A DNA stretch of 64,000 nt from Sipunculus nudus. Lineage: Eukaryota > Annelida > Sipuncula > Golfingiida > Sipunculidae. The notes under the pieces are model-generated. The model worked only from the letters and a program-made list of their open reading frames with translations. It searched no databases and was not told where the DNA came from. The stretch covers positions 74,620,624 through 74,684,623 of the forward strand of contig CM049308.1 in the NCBI GenBank assembly GCA_026874595.1, written 5' to 3'. Positions 11,401-24,500 of this stretch are shown here, piece by piece. The number at the start of each line of letters is the position of its first letter. Position 1 is the stretch's first letter. Both the position numbers and the translations under genes were made by a program.

Positions 11401-14400
11401 CTTAAAGAATATGGGTAACAGAGACCTAATTTTAGGTTTCCATGGAGACTTTTCATAGGTCTCTCAGTGTGTCAAGAATAAAGATTCTAGGTCCAGTTTT
11501 TATGATTTGTGCCCTGTTAACAGATATTCATATCTTAAAAGGTCTCAAAAATAGAGAAAAAAAATTGTAAAAAAACATGAACAAATACAGGTGGTGCCAC
11601 CAATCTGCAGAAACTGATGAAACATTCCATGATAAATATCCATGCAAACAATTATGGTGATCTCTGCATTAGTTGTTCAGATACTTAGCTCAAAGGATAT
11701 GGGTAACAGAGACCTAATTTCAGGTTTTCATGAAGACTTTTCATGGGTCTCCCTGTATGTCAAGAATGAAGATTCTAGGTCCAGTTGTTAAGATCCCTGT
11801 TGACAGATAACTACATCCTTAAAGGTCTCAAAAATAGAGAAAAAAAAGTGAAAATTTGAAAAAATACAGGTGGCGCCACCAGTCTGCAGGAACTGATGGA
11901 ACACCTCTTGATCAATATGTATGCCTAAAATCATGACCATCAGTGTTGTAGTTATTGAGATGTTGAAGTTTGTTTTTATCAAATTTTCTTTTATTCTGGG
12001 GGGGGGGGGGGTAATTGGGGGCCCCCACAGCTAGCTCAAAGGATATGGGTAACAGAGACCTTATTTCAGGTTTCCATGGAGACTTTTCATAGGTCTCTCA
12101 CTGTGTCAAGAATGAAGATTCTAGGTCCAGTCTTTATGATTCGTGCCCTGTAAACAGCTGTTCATATTTTTAAAGGTCTCAAAAATAGAGAAAACAATTT
12201 GTAAAAATTGAAAAATACAGGTGGCGCCACCAGTCTGCAGAAACTGATTAAACATATCATGATCAATATGTATGCCAAAATTTGTGACCATAAGTGATGC
12301 AGTTGATGAGATATTGAAGTTTTTGTATGAAATTTTTGACTATTCTGCGGGGTACTTTGGGGCCCCATAGCACAAAGGATATGGGTAACAGAGACCTAAT
12401 TTCTGGTTTCCATGGAGACTTTTCATAGGTCTCTCAGTGTGTCAAGAATGAAGATTCTAGGTCCAGTCGTTAGGATTTGTGCCATGTTATCAGATGACAG
12501 CATCCTTAAAGGTCTCAAAAATAGAGAAAAAATTCGTAAAAAAATAGAAAAATACAGGTGGCACCACCAGTTTGTAGGAACTGATGGAACATCTCATGAT
12601 CAATATGTTTGCCAATAATAATGACCATCAGTGATGTAGTTAATGAGATATTGAAGTTTTTGTATGAAATTTTCTATTATTCTGGGGGGGTACTTTGGGG
12701 CCCCATAGCTTGAAGGATATGGGTAACAGAGACCTAATTTCTGGTTTCCAAGAAGATTTTTCATGGACCTCTAAGTGTGTCAAGAATTAAGATTCTAGGT
12801 CTAGTCTTTACGATTTGTGCCTTGTTAACAGATGTTCACATTTTTTAAAGGTCTCAAAAATAGAGAAAAAATTCGTAAAAAATCGCAAAATATAGGTGGC
12901 GCCAGCAGTCTGCAGGAACTGATGGAACATCTCATGATCAATAAGTTTGCAAAAAATCATGACCATCAGTCAAGTAGTTAATGAGATATTGAAGTTTTTG
13001 TATGAAATTTTTGACTATTCTGGGGGGTACTTCCAAGGAAATTTTTCATGGACCTCTCAGAATCCATAGTTACAAGATTCTAGGTCCAGCGGTTACGATT
13101 TGTGCCTGGTTAATGTACAGACGGACAGACAGACAACGGACAAAGAGTGATCGCTATAGCTCAGATGACTTTCAGTCAGCTGAGCTAATGACACAGACTG
13201 AGACTACTGTTGCTGATGCTGACAGACCAAACACCATATGTCTCCCTCAAACCCCATGGGAGATAATTAGTCTTGGTGTGATCATCAATTTTTATTGAAA
13301 ATGGGTCGTTCTTCTTTCAATTTCAAGCACTCAATCACCAAAGAAAACTATATAGATTTTACGGGAAGAAATATGATCTTGGGATATTATGATGAAGGAA
13401 ATTATTCAAATGATATTTTTCCCTAAGAAAAATCTAGATATATTTTCTATAGCCTAAGCATGGTATTAATCAAGAAAAAATATCTTGAGGATTTCTTGTC
13501 AAAATAAAAATTTTCTTTGGACAAGAAATATAATCTTTTCAAGAAAATTATTTTTGGCAGTGTATTTTTAATATAAAGAGCATTTTTAAACCTTGTCAAT
13601 GATAACTATACCTTGAGTTGCTGCTGGTACCGTTCCTCTGGCAGCACCTCTGACAGCGGCTCCACCTCTGGCAGCACCTCCTCTACCTGCCCCTCCTCTG
13701 GCTGCTGGAGCTCCTCTTCCTTTAGCCGGACCAGCTGCTGGACCAGCAGGGGCTGCAGCAGCAGCTTTCTTTGCTTCTACTTCTCTCTTAGCTGCCTCAG
13801 CCTTCTGCTTTTCCTGCCACCATTTCTGCCCTGAAATTTCAGCACTATGATTTTTTTAAAAAAATTAACATCATATTTATGTTTTATTTATATTTATATT
13901 ATTTATATTAATTTACATAATAAAAAAATAACAATAAGTGATAAATTATTTTAATACATAAAATTATTTTTCAATATTTGATCATTTTATTATATAACAA
14001 AGTATGTTTAAGTTATGAGATTCTCACAGGGATCAGATTAATGCTGATATTGGCTAAAATTTACTTATACATAATCTATAGGGCAATTAGTACATACAAT
14101 AAGGGTATCATGTATAATGACTCCAAAAGCCAACTTAAAATGGTTATTTTCTCTTATTTAAGAACTGTAGTATCTCTTTTTCATGAAACATATTTTGAAG
14201 TTATATACTTTTGTCAAATTTTAACATGATACGCTTTACCTTAGCGGTTGATATGGGCACTGTCATTCATCTGTTTACACAGACCTGAATAATGGAACCT
14301 CATGTGGAAGGTAATAAACAGCTCAAATGCAGTACAAAAAGGAAAATTCATGGAATTTATGTCCTCTGCTTCCTCCTTTTGTTATTTAAGCTTCCTGTGA

Positions 14401-17400
14401 TCTTTATGTTAGTCTTCTAATTATGTTTAGTTTTTATTTTCCCCTGAAGATGTCTCTACATGTCATAGTGCCGTAGTTTTAGTTTTCGTTATCCCCTGAA
14501 GATGTCTCCACATGTCATGATTTTGGTTGTGAATTAGGAACAAAAGGGAAATTTTTGTTTGTTTTGGAGCTTGAGATAATAAATTTTCAGACAGAAACTC
14601 CAAAACCTATCCCAACCAAGGTATACATAAGAGCAATCAATGATCCAAATTTGAATGAAATCGGATAATATTTAGGAAAGTTATCGCACGGAAATGAAAA
14701 CCTGATGGACGGACAGCTAGAGGGACAGACAAATCCAATTCAATGTCCCCCATTCCGTGGAAGTGGGGACAATAAAACAACAGAGCAATTTTAAGTTTTA
14801 GATCACCAAATGACCAAAAGGTCTGTCCAGTTTTAGAATGGATGTTATATTAAGCAGAAACTTATATACTGCCAGTCTTTAGGTTTAACATGATAAATAG
14901 CTATTGTGTCTTTCTCATGCAGGCTCCTGAGAATAAGTGGACTGACCCCTAGGACCGCCTATTTTATCAAAGGGGTGTTAAAGGGGCAGTTCACTTATAA
15001 TGAAAGAGGGGTAGTAGGTAAGTGATGTATTACAAATCAACATACCTGTAACAAGGTCTGCAGCTTCTCCAGCAGCCGTCTTGCCTTCCAGTGAGATGCT
15101 GGCTCTGAATGAGCTGACAGCATCCTTCAGCATCTGCTCGGCTGTCTTTGCTTCTGGGTTGTCTTCATACTGAGCCAGTTGAGCAGCTCCCAGCTTGTAC
15201 AGGGCCAGGCTGTCACAGGGCCTGATCAGCACCAGCTTCTCCAAGGTCTGCAATATTGAGGTAGCACATTTGCAAAAAAAAAAAAACTATATCTAAAATC
15301 AATCCAAAAGTTGTTTTAAATTCAAAGTAGACCCCATAAAGTATTCATTATTTTAAGCCTGGTACAGTGATCTTTCTGATTGAACACACATTTTTGAACT
15401 TAAGCATGATTTTGTGACAATATTTTTTTATTTTTTTAAAGGTACAATATTTTAAGCACTCAGTAACAGTGAGCCACTCTTTAATAATATTTAATTACAT
15501 GGGAATATGTTAAATTTTTTTTTTCCTCTACTTAATTGTCAGTTTTATTTGAGACTGTATTTTCATTAATGGTCATACCTGAATTTATTCTCTAAATAAA
15601 TGGTTAGACTTGAGATTGTACTCATTATGACTAATAACTCTTGACATTGGACTGCTCTATCTGGAGATTGTAATATTATGTGTTAGCGCGACTTGGGTAC
15701 CTTAAGCTGAAGTGCAAGCAGTTCTTCATTCTGAGGGATGGTGGCTCGTCTGATGAGGGCTGACAGCCTGTGGCAGCGCTGAGCGATCAGGTGGTCGTCT
15801 TTTTGAGATTTCAGCAGTATATCCAGTAACTGTGAATGAGCTTCAAACAGCATCCACTCCACAAGCTGATAGGTGTCGCCTCTGGCTATGCTGGTCAGTA
15901 TCTGAGCTGCCAGTAGAGCTCCACTGTATAAAAGAGGATGGCTCAAAAGTTACATGGTCACATATACATATATATCATCCAGGCACTTGTATGTGATGAG
16001 CACTATATAACAGAGACTAGTTAGCATATATATACTATAAGATACCAGCTGATTAGGCTTCTGTAAATCACTTACACAGAGCTTTCAACCCCTCTAACCA
16101 CCCTCCCAGAAAAAAAGAGACAGCACAAAATCAGTTTTTTTTTTTATTTCTAAGAAGAAATCACACTTATCATTTCACTTTGATTCATCTTATAATCAGT
16201 TTAACTACCATCTCTCCCAAAACTAATTAAATTAATGGATCCCTGTTATAAAATAGTACAGTTCAACAATTAGTGTTTTTTGGGAAAGAACAATAACATC
16301 AAGCATGCCAGCAGTCATGACGCTAGTGAGTGATGGATGAAGAAAGTGAAGGAACATTTCCATGCATGGTAAACTAATGTTACAGTGAATAACACACATG
16401 GGTCATTCAGACAGTTTATTCTGACCAACTCATAAAACTGACAACATTTTTCACTTCATAGTTTTAGGGTAGGGGCTCTGGTCTTCAGGGCTGAAGGTTC
16501 CTTGATATCCGCCTTGTCCTTAGAATTGCTGCTTAAAATTATTATCTTACTGAGTAAATATGATTAAATGGTGTGCATGGCTATTTCCTTATGAGTGATT
16601 GGATAATTTAAATCACCATTCAATAATGTTGCCTTTTGACCCAAGAGTTATGCCTGGGCATGCACTGCCAAGGGCATATATTCAAACAGAAAAAAAGGGG
16701 GGGGGGGGTGAGATAGGTAAATAATGTAAAATAGTGGAAGAGTGCTCAGAATGCGAGTAGACTTCTGTATTATTTTAGCATTCAACAGAACAGGGAAGAA
16801 AACAATGTGTGGATGCTTTATCTGGTGCAGTTTTTTGGTACTAAGCATATATTATTCTATTTCACAAAAATGTATTCTATCAGCAACTCCCCCCTCCAGC
16901 CACCTCAGACTGCATGGACAGTGTTTTTGTTTAAAACCAGGGTGAAAAAAGTCCCTGTACATACTTATGGAAGACATCAGCCGCGTTCATGCAGTCCTTT
17001 ATATCTGGTTGTGTCTGTAGAAGCTTCCCCAGCTGTATGATTCCTCGCAGCAAGTACACATTGTTGTTCTTCAGTAAATTATCTACATGTAAACCAGCAG
17101 GTCTCCAACTGTCAATAAACAATTTGCAACTGGATAATATTAACAGGTGAATTTTCACATGTAGGCAATATTGAATAATTTCACAAGGAAATTAAATTCA
17201 TGAAACTTATATACATTTAAGTAAGACTTAACCAAAAAAAGTGGAATCTGCATTATGATTAATATAAATATCTTTGAACTTGAAATGTATTTAGAAATAA
17301 TGAAATGTGCTGAATGCCAAACAATGGACTCTCAGGTTCACATGGGCATTGTCCAATGCAGATGCACAAAAGATTTTAAACTGTTTTGATCAAATGTATC

Positions 17401-20400
17401 AACTGGAACTTTGAATTAATATTAATCTGTGCATGAATTTGTAATAAATGCCCCTATAAATTATATTAGTATTCCATAAAGATATAAAGTAAATTATTTG
17501 TCGAAGAAAAGACTTACAAATCAGAAAATCTTTAAAATATCTGGGTAAAAAGTGTCTGCAGCTTGTAAGTTCACACAAAAAATTAGTTGTACTAAAATTT
17601 GCCGGTCTTGTTTTTTGTGGATCTTTTTGGGTGGAACAATGTAGCTGGTTTTTGCTCTCACCTCGATGCCTTAATAAGAAAAAGGTGTGGAAAAATGGAC
17701 TAAATTTTGTGTTGATTATATGCATTATTCCAAGAACTGAAGCAAAATTTTATTTTCCAAGGTAATCTTGCAAGGTTCACATATTTGTCTCAACCAATAA
17801 TTAAAAGAAAATGAGACAATCTGCTCTCTTTGACCATATTTTTTTATCAAAGTCCAAAGAACAATTCATTTTCTTGGCTAGCCTAAACAATCATAATGCC
17901 CAGGAAACACTAGGCAGAGCTAATATTTACCAAACTTTGAAAACTATGAAATTCTGATACTAAAACATGAAAAGTCTAGTGATGGTGTGTATGAACAAAA
18001 AAAGTTTGGTCCTTTTTCCATGATCCCTGTATGAATGCTATTTTGAGGGGATAGAAGCAAGTGTGCCAATTAGCAACAGTACCTAGGACTTTGTGCTCCT
18101 TAAGAAGAAAATACAGCTAATCTGATTTGAAAAACTGGAGGATCGAATGATTTGGTCAGACATATATATTTTCAGTGTGGCCAAAAACAACCATACCCTA
18201 AAAGCTTTACGTTTTAAGAATTGTTACCTAGTTTCATCTGCCGACAAAGCCTCTTCACTATTCTTAGCCATCAAAGCTTCCATGGCCTCTAATAAATAAC
18301 TGATCGCTTCCTGGGCCCTGGAACCTGGACCTCCTTCCTGAAGGGAGAGCGCCAAGCCAAGGTAAAACCTAAAACAAAGTATTAATGACATGGTATAACA
18401 CAACGATTATATACCTGCTACTCTGATCAAAACTTTGGACTGCATTTAGTGCTGGTTCTGTGACAGTGGCAGTGCTTACACTGACTTTAATGAAAGCCAA
18501 CTGAAAGATTCACGAGAAAAAGTATACAATCTTCTAAAAATAAGAAAAATGTAAAAATTTTGAATAGACATTGCCCAATTGAATACATTTTGTTGAATAA
18601 AATACGTGTAAACCAAGCATACAGACATGAAATGTTCAGCAAACTTTAACCAAAAAATACATATCATTACTTCATATTTTTAAATGCATGTAAAACCTAT
18701 GAGAAAAAAAATTATGAGGAACTAAAAAAACTTGGCATATATTTAATCAAAAATAATAAAATCACTGATTGGTGAGACAGAACTGCAGTGGTTGACCTTG
18801 ACATTTGGTGCTGAGCATTCCATCCCAGTGCGACTTCCAGCCTCTGCACAGCATCCTCATACTGTCCCTGAATCACCAACATGCGACCAACATGGAAGCT
18901 GTGCAGGGCCTTACTCTCATCCAGACACAGGGTATCCATGTACTTCAGGTAAGCTTGGCCGAGCGGAGACTCATCATCTGCTGCCCGCTGTGCCACCGCA
19001 CCTCCCTGTAATGTGTATGATGTTAAATGATATTACAATATCACAGTAAATGTAATATTAGAAACTAATATAGTTATAAGGAATAAGCTCACCAAAGTGT
19101 GACTCCTGGGATAATTAGTCTTGTTCTGATGGCAGAACGCTCTTAAGAGGGGGTGTGTTACGGGGTGACATAAAAGTGGACCGAACTGTCTCGCTAGTTA
19201 AGCTTGCTTTGCTAGCGAAGTGGTTGAGACGCCGGACTTGTGCGCCACCGACCTGGGTTCGACTCCCGGAACGGCCCAGGATTTTCCCCTCATTTATTCA
19301 TAACACCAGATAATACAGATGTATGCAATATGTAAGTGCATGGATCTGATAAAGATACTGCAAAGAATCTGCAAATATGCATGACTGATCATGACTTTTT
19401 GTGAAAAGTGATTTTTAATAAGTTTCTTATGTACAGTGCCCACAGTCACCTTTGTTGCTTGTTTAGCCTTCCACTGGAAAAGTGCCTGGACATGGTCAGC
19501 TTTCCCACTCTGGCCACTCTCCAGAAGATGATGATATTCCTGGTCAATGGCCATCAGCTGCAGAGAAAGGGGTGATCCTGCTGGTACCCCTCTCAGCATA
19601 CAGATGGCAGCACACTCTTCTTCTTTTGAACTCTCCTTTGCTTCTGTGTTGATTCCTGCAGCTTCAGAATTATCCTAGATGATAGAAAAAATGAAAAGAA
19701 CTCAAGAAAAACAAGAAATTAGGCCAAAAAAATAAAAGGTATTGTTCTCAGGCACCGCCCGCATCAATTTTAAACCCCCGCATCAAAACTTTTTTTTTTT
19801 TTTTTTCAATAGAAACTTACCAATTTTGAGCTGCAGCCACTCGGACATTTCTTTCAAGAAGATAAAATCATACAATTTCCTTTGTTATGTAGTGCTTTTA
19901 CTTGTTTAGCATTATAAATCTGTTATTTTCATGCTTTTCCCTTATCATTTGACATATTTATCAAAACATACAAAAAAAATTTAATATAAAAAAACCGCCC
20001 GCCCGCATTGATCTATGAAAAAAAGTGCCTGAGAACCAAACCTCATTTTTTTTGGTCTTACATCACTTTTGTACCACTGTGACTGAATAAAGACCAGTAA
20101 AATCTGAGAAAAGAATGGATATGAGCAGAAAAGAGGCAACATTATTCATAACTGTTTCAGAACCTGAAAACACATTTATTAATAATCTATGTTTTCTTCT
20201 ATTAATCTTATGTTAATCAAAGGGATGACTGGATTAGTACTGTACATCAGCATGAAATGATAACAATGATGAGAAATCAGGGATGGATCCAGGGTGCTTG
20301 GCTTGTAGGGTTGGGGGGGGGGGGGTTCACTTGGGTTGATCTTGCCAACTGTTTTCTAACCTTTTTAAACAAACTGACTCCCATTCTCCTTCCCACCCAT

Positions 20401-21500
20401 TCATGGAGTTGTTAATATTTGGAGATTATTCCCTTGTTGTAAACGGCACACCCTTTCCATCCAAAAAATCCAGGGTGTACCCCTGATACCTTACAGATTG
20501 ACTACTGACATCCAAGGGCCAGGGCTGACATGGCTGAGAAGACCTGAATTGTAACTTGAATTAACCTGATCAGTTTAATTCTATAGTCATAGTGTGACTC
20601 TGACACTGATCTTCCACAAATACACTCTTCCAAAGGTTTTATCAGCGGATATTTCTAATTTTACAAAGTTTAGATCCCTAGATTTAATACCATGGTATTC
20701 TCCTAGGTAGACCGTAGCCCCATATTCACATGACCATGTGTGAGAATTTTTTAAAGTAGAGTCTAAACTGTATCTACTTACTTGTTCAGAATTAATGATC
20801 AGCTAGTCTACTGTATGTAAAAAAGGACATTTCCTTGCAGACATTCACTGAACGCTGAATTTACCTTTTCAGATTTAATGCCCAGCAGGTCAATAGTGTA
20901 ATATCGTTCTTCCAGAACATAAGCCAGGTTGATATGCAGACTGGCATCTTTAGGTTTCTGTCGGATGGCAGCAGCATAACAACACGCAGCATTCTGTAGA
21001 TAATCTAAAGGTGACTCACCACTGGCAAACCTCACAGCATAGCCTGCAAATACACATGAAAGAGGTCATGATTAAGTAGTCTCTCTTCTATTTTAATAAT
21101 TACCTAGTTTGGTCTCATCATTTTATAAGAATGTATGATATTTCATGGACAATCCTGACAACCTGATTATATCATTTACATATCTGATAGTTTGCACATT
21201 AGATCTTTTTTTTTAAATTCAAATGAATCAAATGTTACAGCCATGACTGCAGGTGTAAAAAATATTAGACTGAGAGTGTGAGCTAATAGAATTTCCTAAA
21301 CTTAGTGAGAGATTGTACGAGGGGTGAATCAGATTTGGAATATACAACATGGAAGGTGGAACCTTAAATCTGAAGACAATGTTCAGATTATGAAAAAAAT
21401 CCCTTTCTTTCAATACAATGTCAAAGTTGTTTTGAATTCATATTACTGGTAGACCCCAGAAATGTACCATTTTAAACCTGGTAAGTGTTCTTTCTTGTAG

Positions 21501-21588
<88 letters not shown>

Positions 21589-24500
21589 TGATATCATTAT
21601 TCATATTTGAAAAAAAAATTACAATAAATTTAAAAAATGTGCTATTTCAACCACCCTTTAATGGGTTAATTTTGTAACAATATCTCAAAAGCATTTTTTT
21701 CTTTATCTTTAATCATTCATCCTGAAAACTGAAATTTTAAATATTGTTTATATAAACCATGAATCAAATTTAATTTTGAAACAAATAAATGCCCAAGGTG
21801 TGAGACTAACCTGGCTTTGGAATGCTGTCAAGGTATTTTTTAATGTTTTCCTCTGCTGAAGTACACAGTTGGGGGGCACTGCTTTCAACAACAGACTGTT
21901 GAAGTTTCTTTTCCCAGCTGTGTTCCTGACAATGAAATGGTACAGTTTCATTATTATTGTCCTGGTCACTCATCATCATCATCATCATCGTCCTGATAAT
22001 GTTAGGGAACATTATAATCATTTAATTTTGTTCTAATCATGTGTGTAAATGTGTATACATTATCCTCCTCCTGAGAATATAAGTTTCTAGGATCATCATT
22101 ATTATCTTGATAATATGAGAGTTCATCATCATCTTTAATTATCATTATTATCAAAAATACAAAAAGAAATCGAGTACATTATCTTCATTGTAACAAAAAA
22201 CATTCTAACATTGTGCATTATCATAATAATCAACTGATAACGTGACGATGCATTATCACTAGAATAATGTGTGTAAAATGCAATCTTATATTATTATCTA
22301 AAATATTAATTTTTGAAAATTGTCTGGCAAAAATTAAAATTTATTTTTTTTCAAATCGAAACTTTTTGCCAGTGGGTACCAGGAACTAGTTGTTTCTGTC
22401 ATTTGCCTCTGCAAGTGTGTTTCAATAATAAGTCCTAGTGGTTTCAACTATTGTAATGATGTAACACCTGACCGCCAATGTTATTATATAAAATATACAG
22501 ACATAAATGAAGAAATCTTGAGCTTACCTTTACAGTGTGCTTGAAGGGTACATTGGTGCTGTAGGTCTTATCTTTTACCTGTAGAAAATACAGAAAGCAT
22601 AACATACAGCTGATTAAGGTACATATGCATGTGATATACACATTATACAAGCATAAAACAGTTATACCTTATGTATCAGTTGTATCACTGAGTTAAGATG
22701 TTTTACGACACTCAGTATTTGTTAGCTATAGCTTCGGTAATCATTTATAATTACTTTATACAAGACTCAATAAAAAGGTGTGCTGAACACTTCAATTAAT
22801 TGAATCAGCATTATGACCATGCTGGACTGGCCATGTCAAAAACAGAGCATATATATAAGACTAAGCCTAACTGTATAGCAACCCCTATGACAGACACTGC
22901 CATCTAATGGCAAACTACTGAATTAATTTATGATTCTCTGCGAGCCAGCACAGTTCCTGACTGAATAACATCTATTATTGAACAGTTGCATAGTTTAGTA
23001 GCTGTATAGTTATACTAATGGCCTACCAGATCTATAATTATGCTAACATACATTAGTTTAGAAATGATGAATGAATTTCAAATACTTTAAAAGTTTCTAT
23101 CCTCTTAATGTATCATTAGATAAATACCAAAAAAAACAACAGAAGCTGTTACATTCAGTGATTTTTATAATTCATCATGTGTTATATTTTTATTAAAACT
23201 AGGTATATCAGAATCCACTAGGGGTGCTGCTATAAAATTGTAGTCAATTTTCTGACCATTTCTGACAGTTTAAATTAAAACATATGCCACTATTGGTCCA
23301 TAAAATCTAATTACTTACAGTGACCTTTGGAGCAACACTACATGACTTAAGTTGCCCGCCAAGTTCACCAAGTGGGACAGTTTCAGATGAACCTAAAAGA
23401 ATTGGATATAAGGAATGGTCAGCAACTAAAACTAATATCATAAACTCTCCAAGTAATGAACTGTGCCCATGTGTATATGTGACAACTATGAAATGCAGAT
23501 TTAATCAGAAAGGAAATCAAGAAATATTTAAAACATCTTCTAGCCTGAAGAGGTGTTTCCATGTGGGTGTATATGCATACATGTGACATGACAAAATACT
23601 TCATATGATTTTTTAACTGTGGTGTTTCCATGTGTCCATTGGCATATATGTGCGAAAATCACCACAGGGAATTTTCATACATAGGCTGTGTGAATTCAGG
23701 GATTATTGGTAAAATGGATTTCAACCTCTGTTTTGGAAAGGACATGCTAGATCCACTGTATAATCAACATACTTCTACCAGTCCATGCATATACACAAGC
23801 AAGGAACACAGATTTTTTTCATGCTTATATGATCACATAGAAAGAAAGCTTCAGAAGAAATACTACTTGCAAGGTCAAATGCGAATGTATGTGAATAAAA
23901 CTAGTCACATCTGGGTTGATCTTTAGCTATTTTTAATCAAGCATAAAGCATATTGCAAAGCAGTTCACCAACTTTAATTATGTATCAACCTTTAGTATAA
24001 AAAATGAAACCTGGATTATCCCAATATATGTATACATTTAACATATTAACATTTTGTCAACTACAAGATGCATTTATAAACATGTGTATCACTGAAATCA
24101 CCCTGACCTTCTGGTAAATATAACATTGTCATTACCATTCAGCACCATTTCATTAATATTCCTTCTGTTGGCACAAAACATATTTGATATGAATATTCAT
24201 TAAAACAGATGACTGCATTTTGTTTTAGATACAGTCTGCTATATCTATGAGTTATAAACTGAGCGCAGTATTCAAAACTTACTTCCATCTACTCTGGGTA
24301 TGAAGCATGCAGCCTTTGTGAGTCTCTTTTCCATCTCATGATCAACTGTCCTCCAATCAGAACCCAATGGCAACTCATTCAAGGGATCTACTTTGCATGT
24401 TTTAACAAACTCTTCTATGATTGGTCCAGTGTATGTGTTCTTAACCTCTCCATGTTTAATGGTGATTGGTCGATATAAAACTGATAATGATACAGGGCAC

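Noticed and set aside
13613-13834. Plus-strand Ser-rich frame
   Set aside because: Antisense of the RGG-coding exon 15; the Ser/Cys composition is a mirror of the Gly/Arg/Ala codons.
19180-19280. Functional tRNA gene
   Set aside because: A and B boxes are good, but acceptor and anticodon stems do not pair, so a SINE is more likely.
23320-23926. Plus-strand open frames of 88 and 98 codons
   Set aside because: They overlap exon 5 of the TPR gene antisense and continue into AT-rich intron with no recognisable domain.
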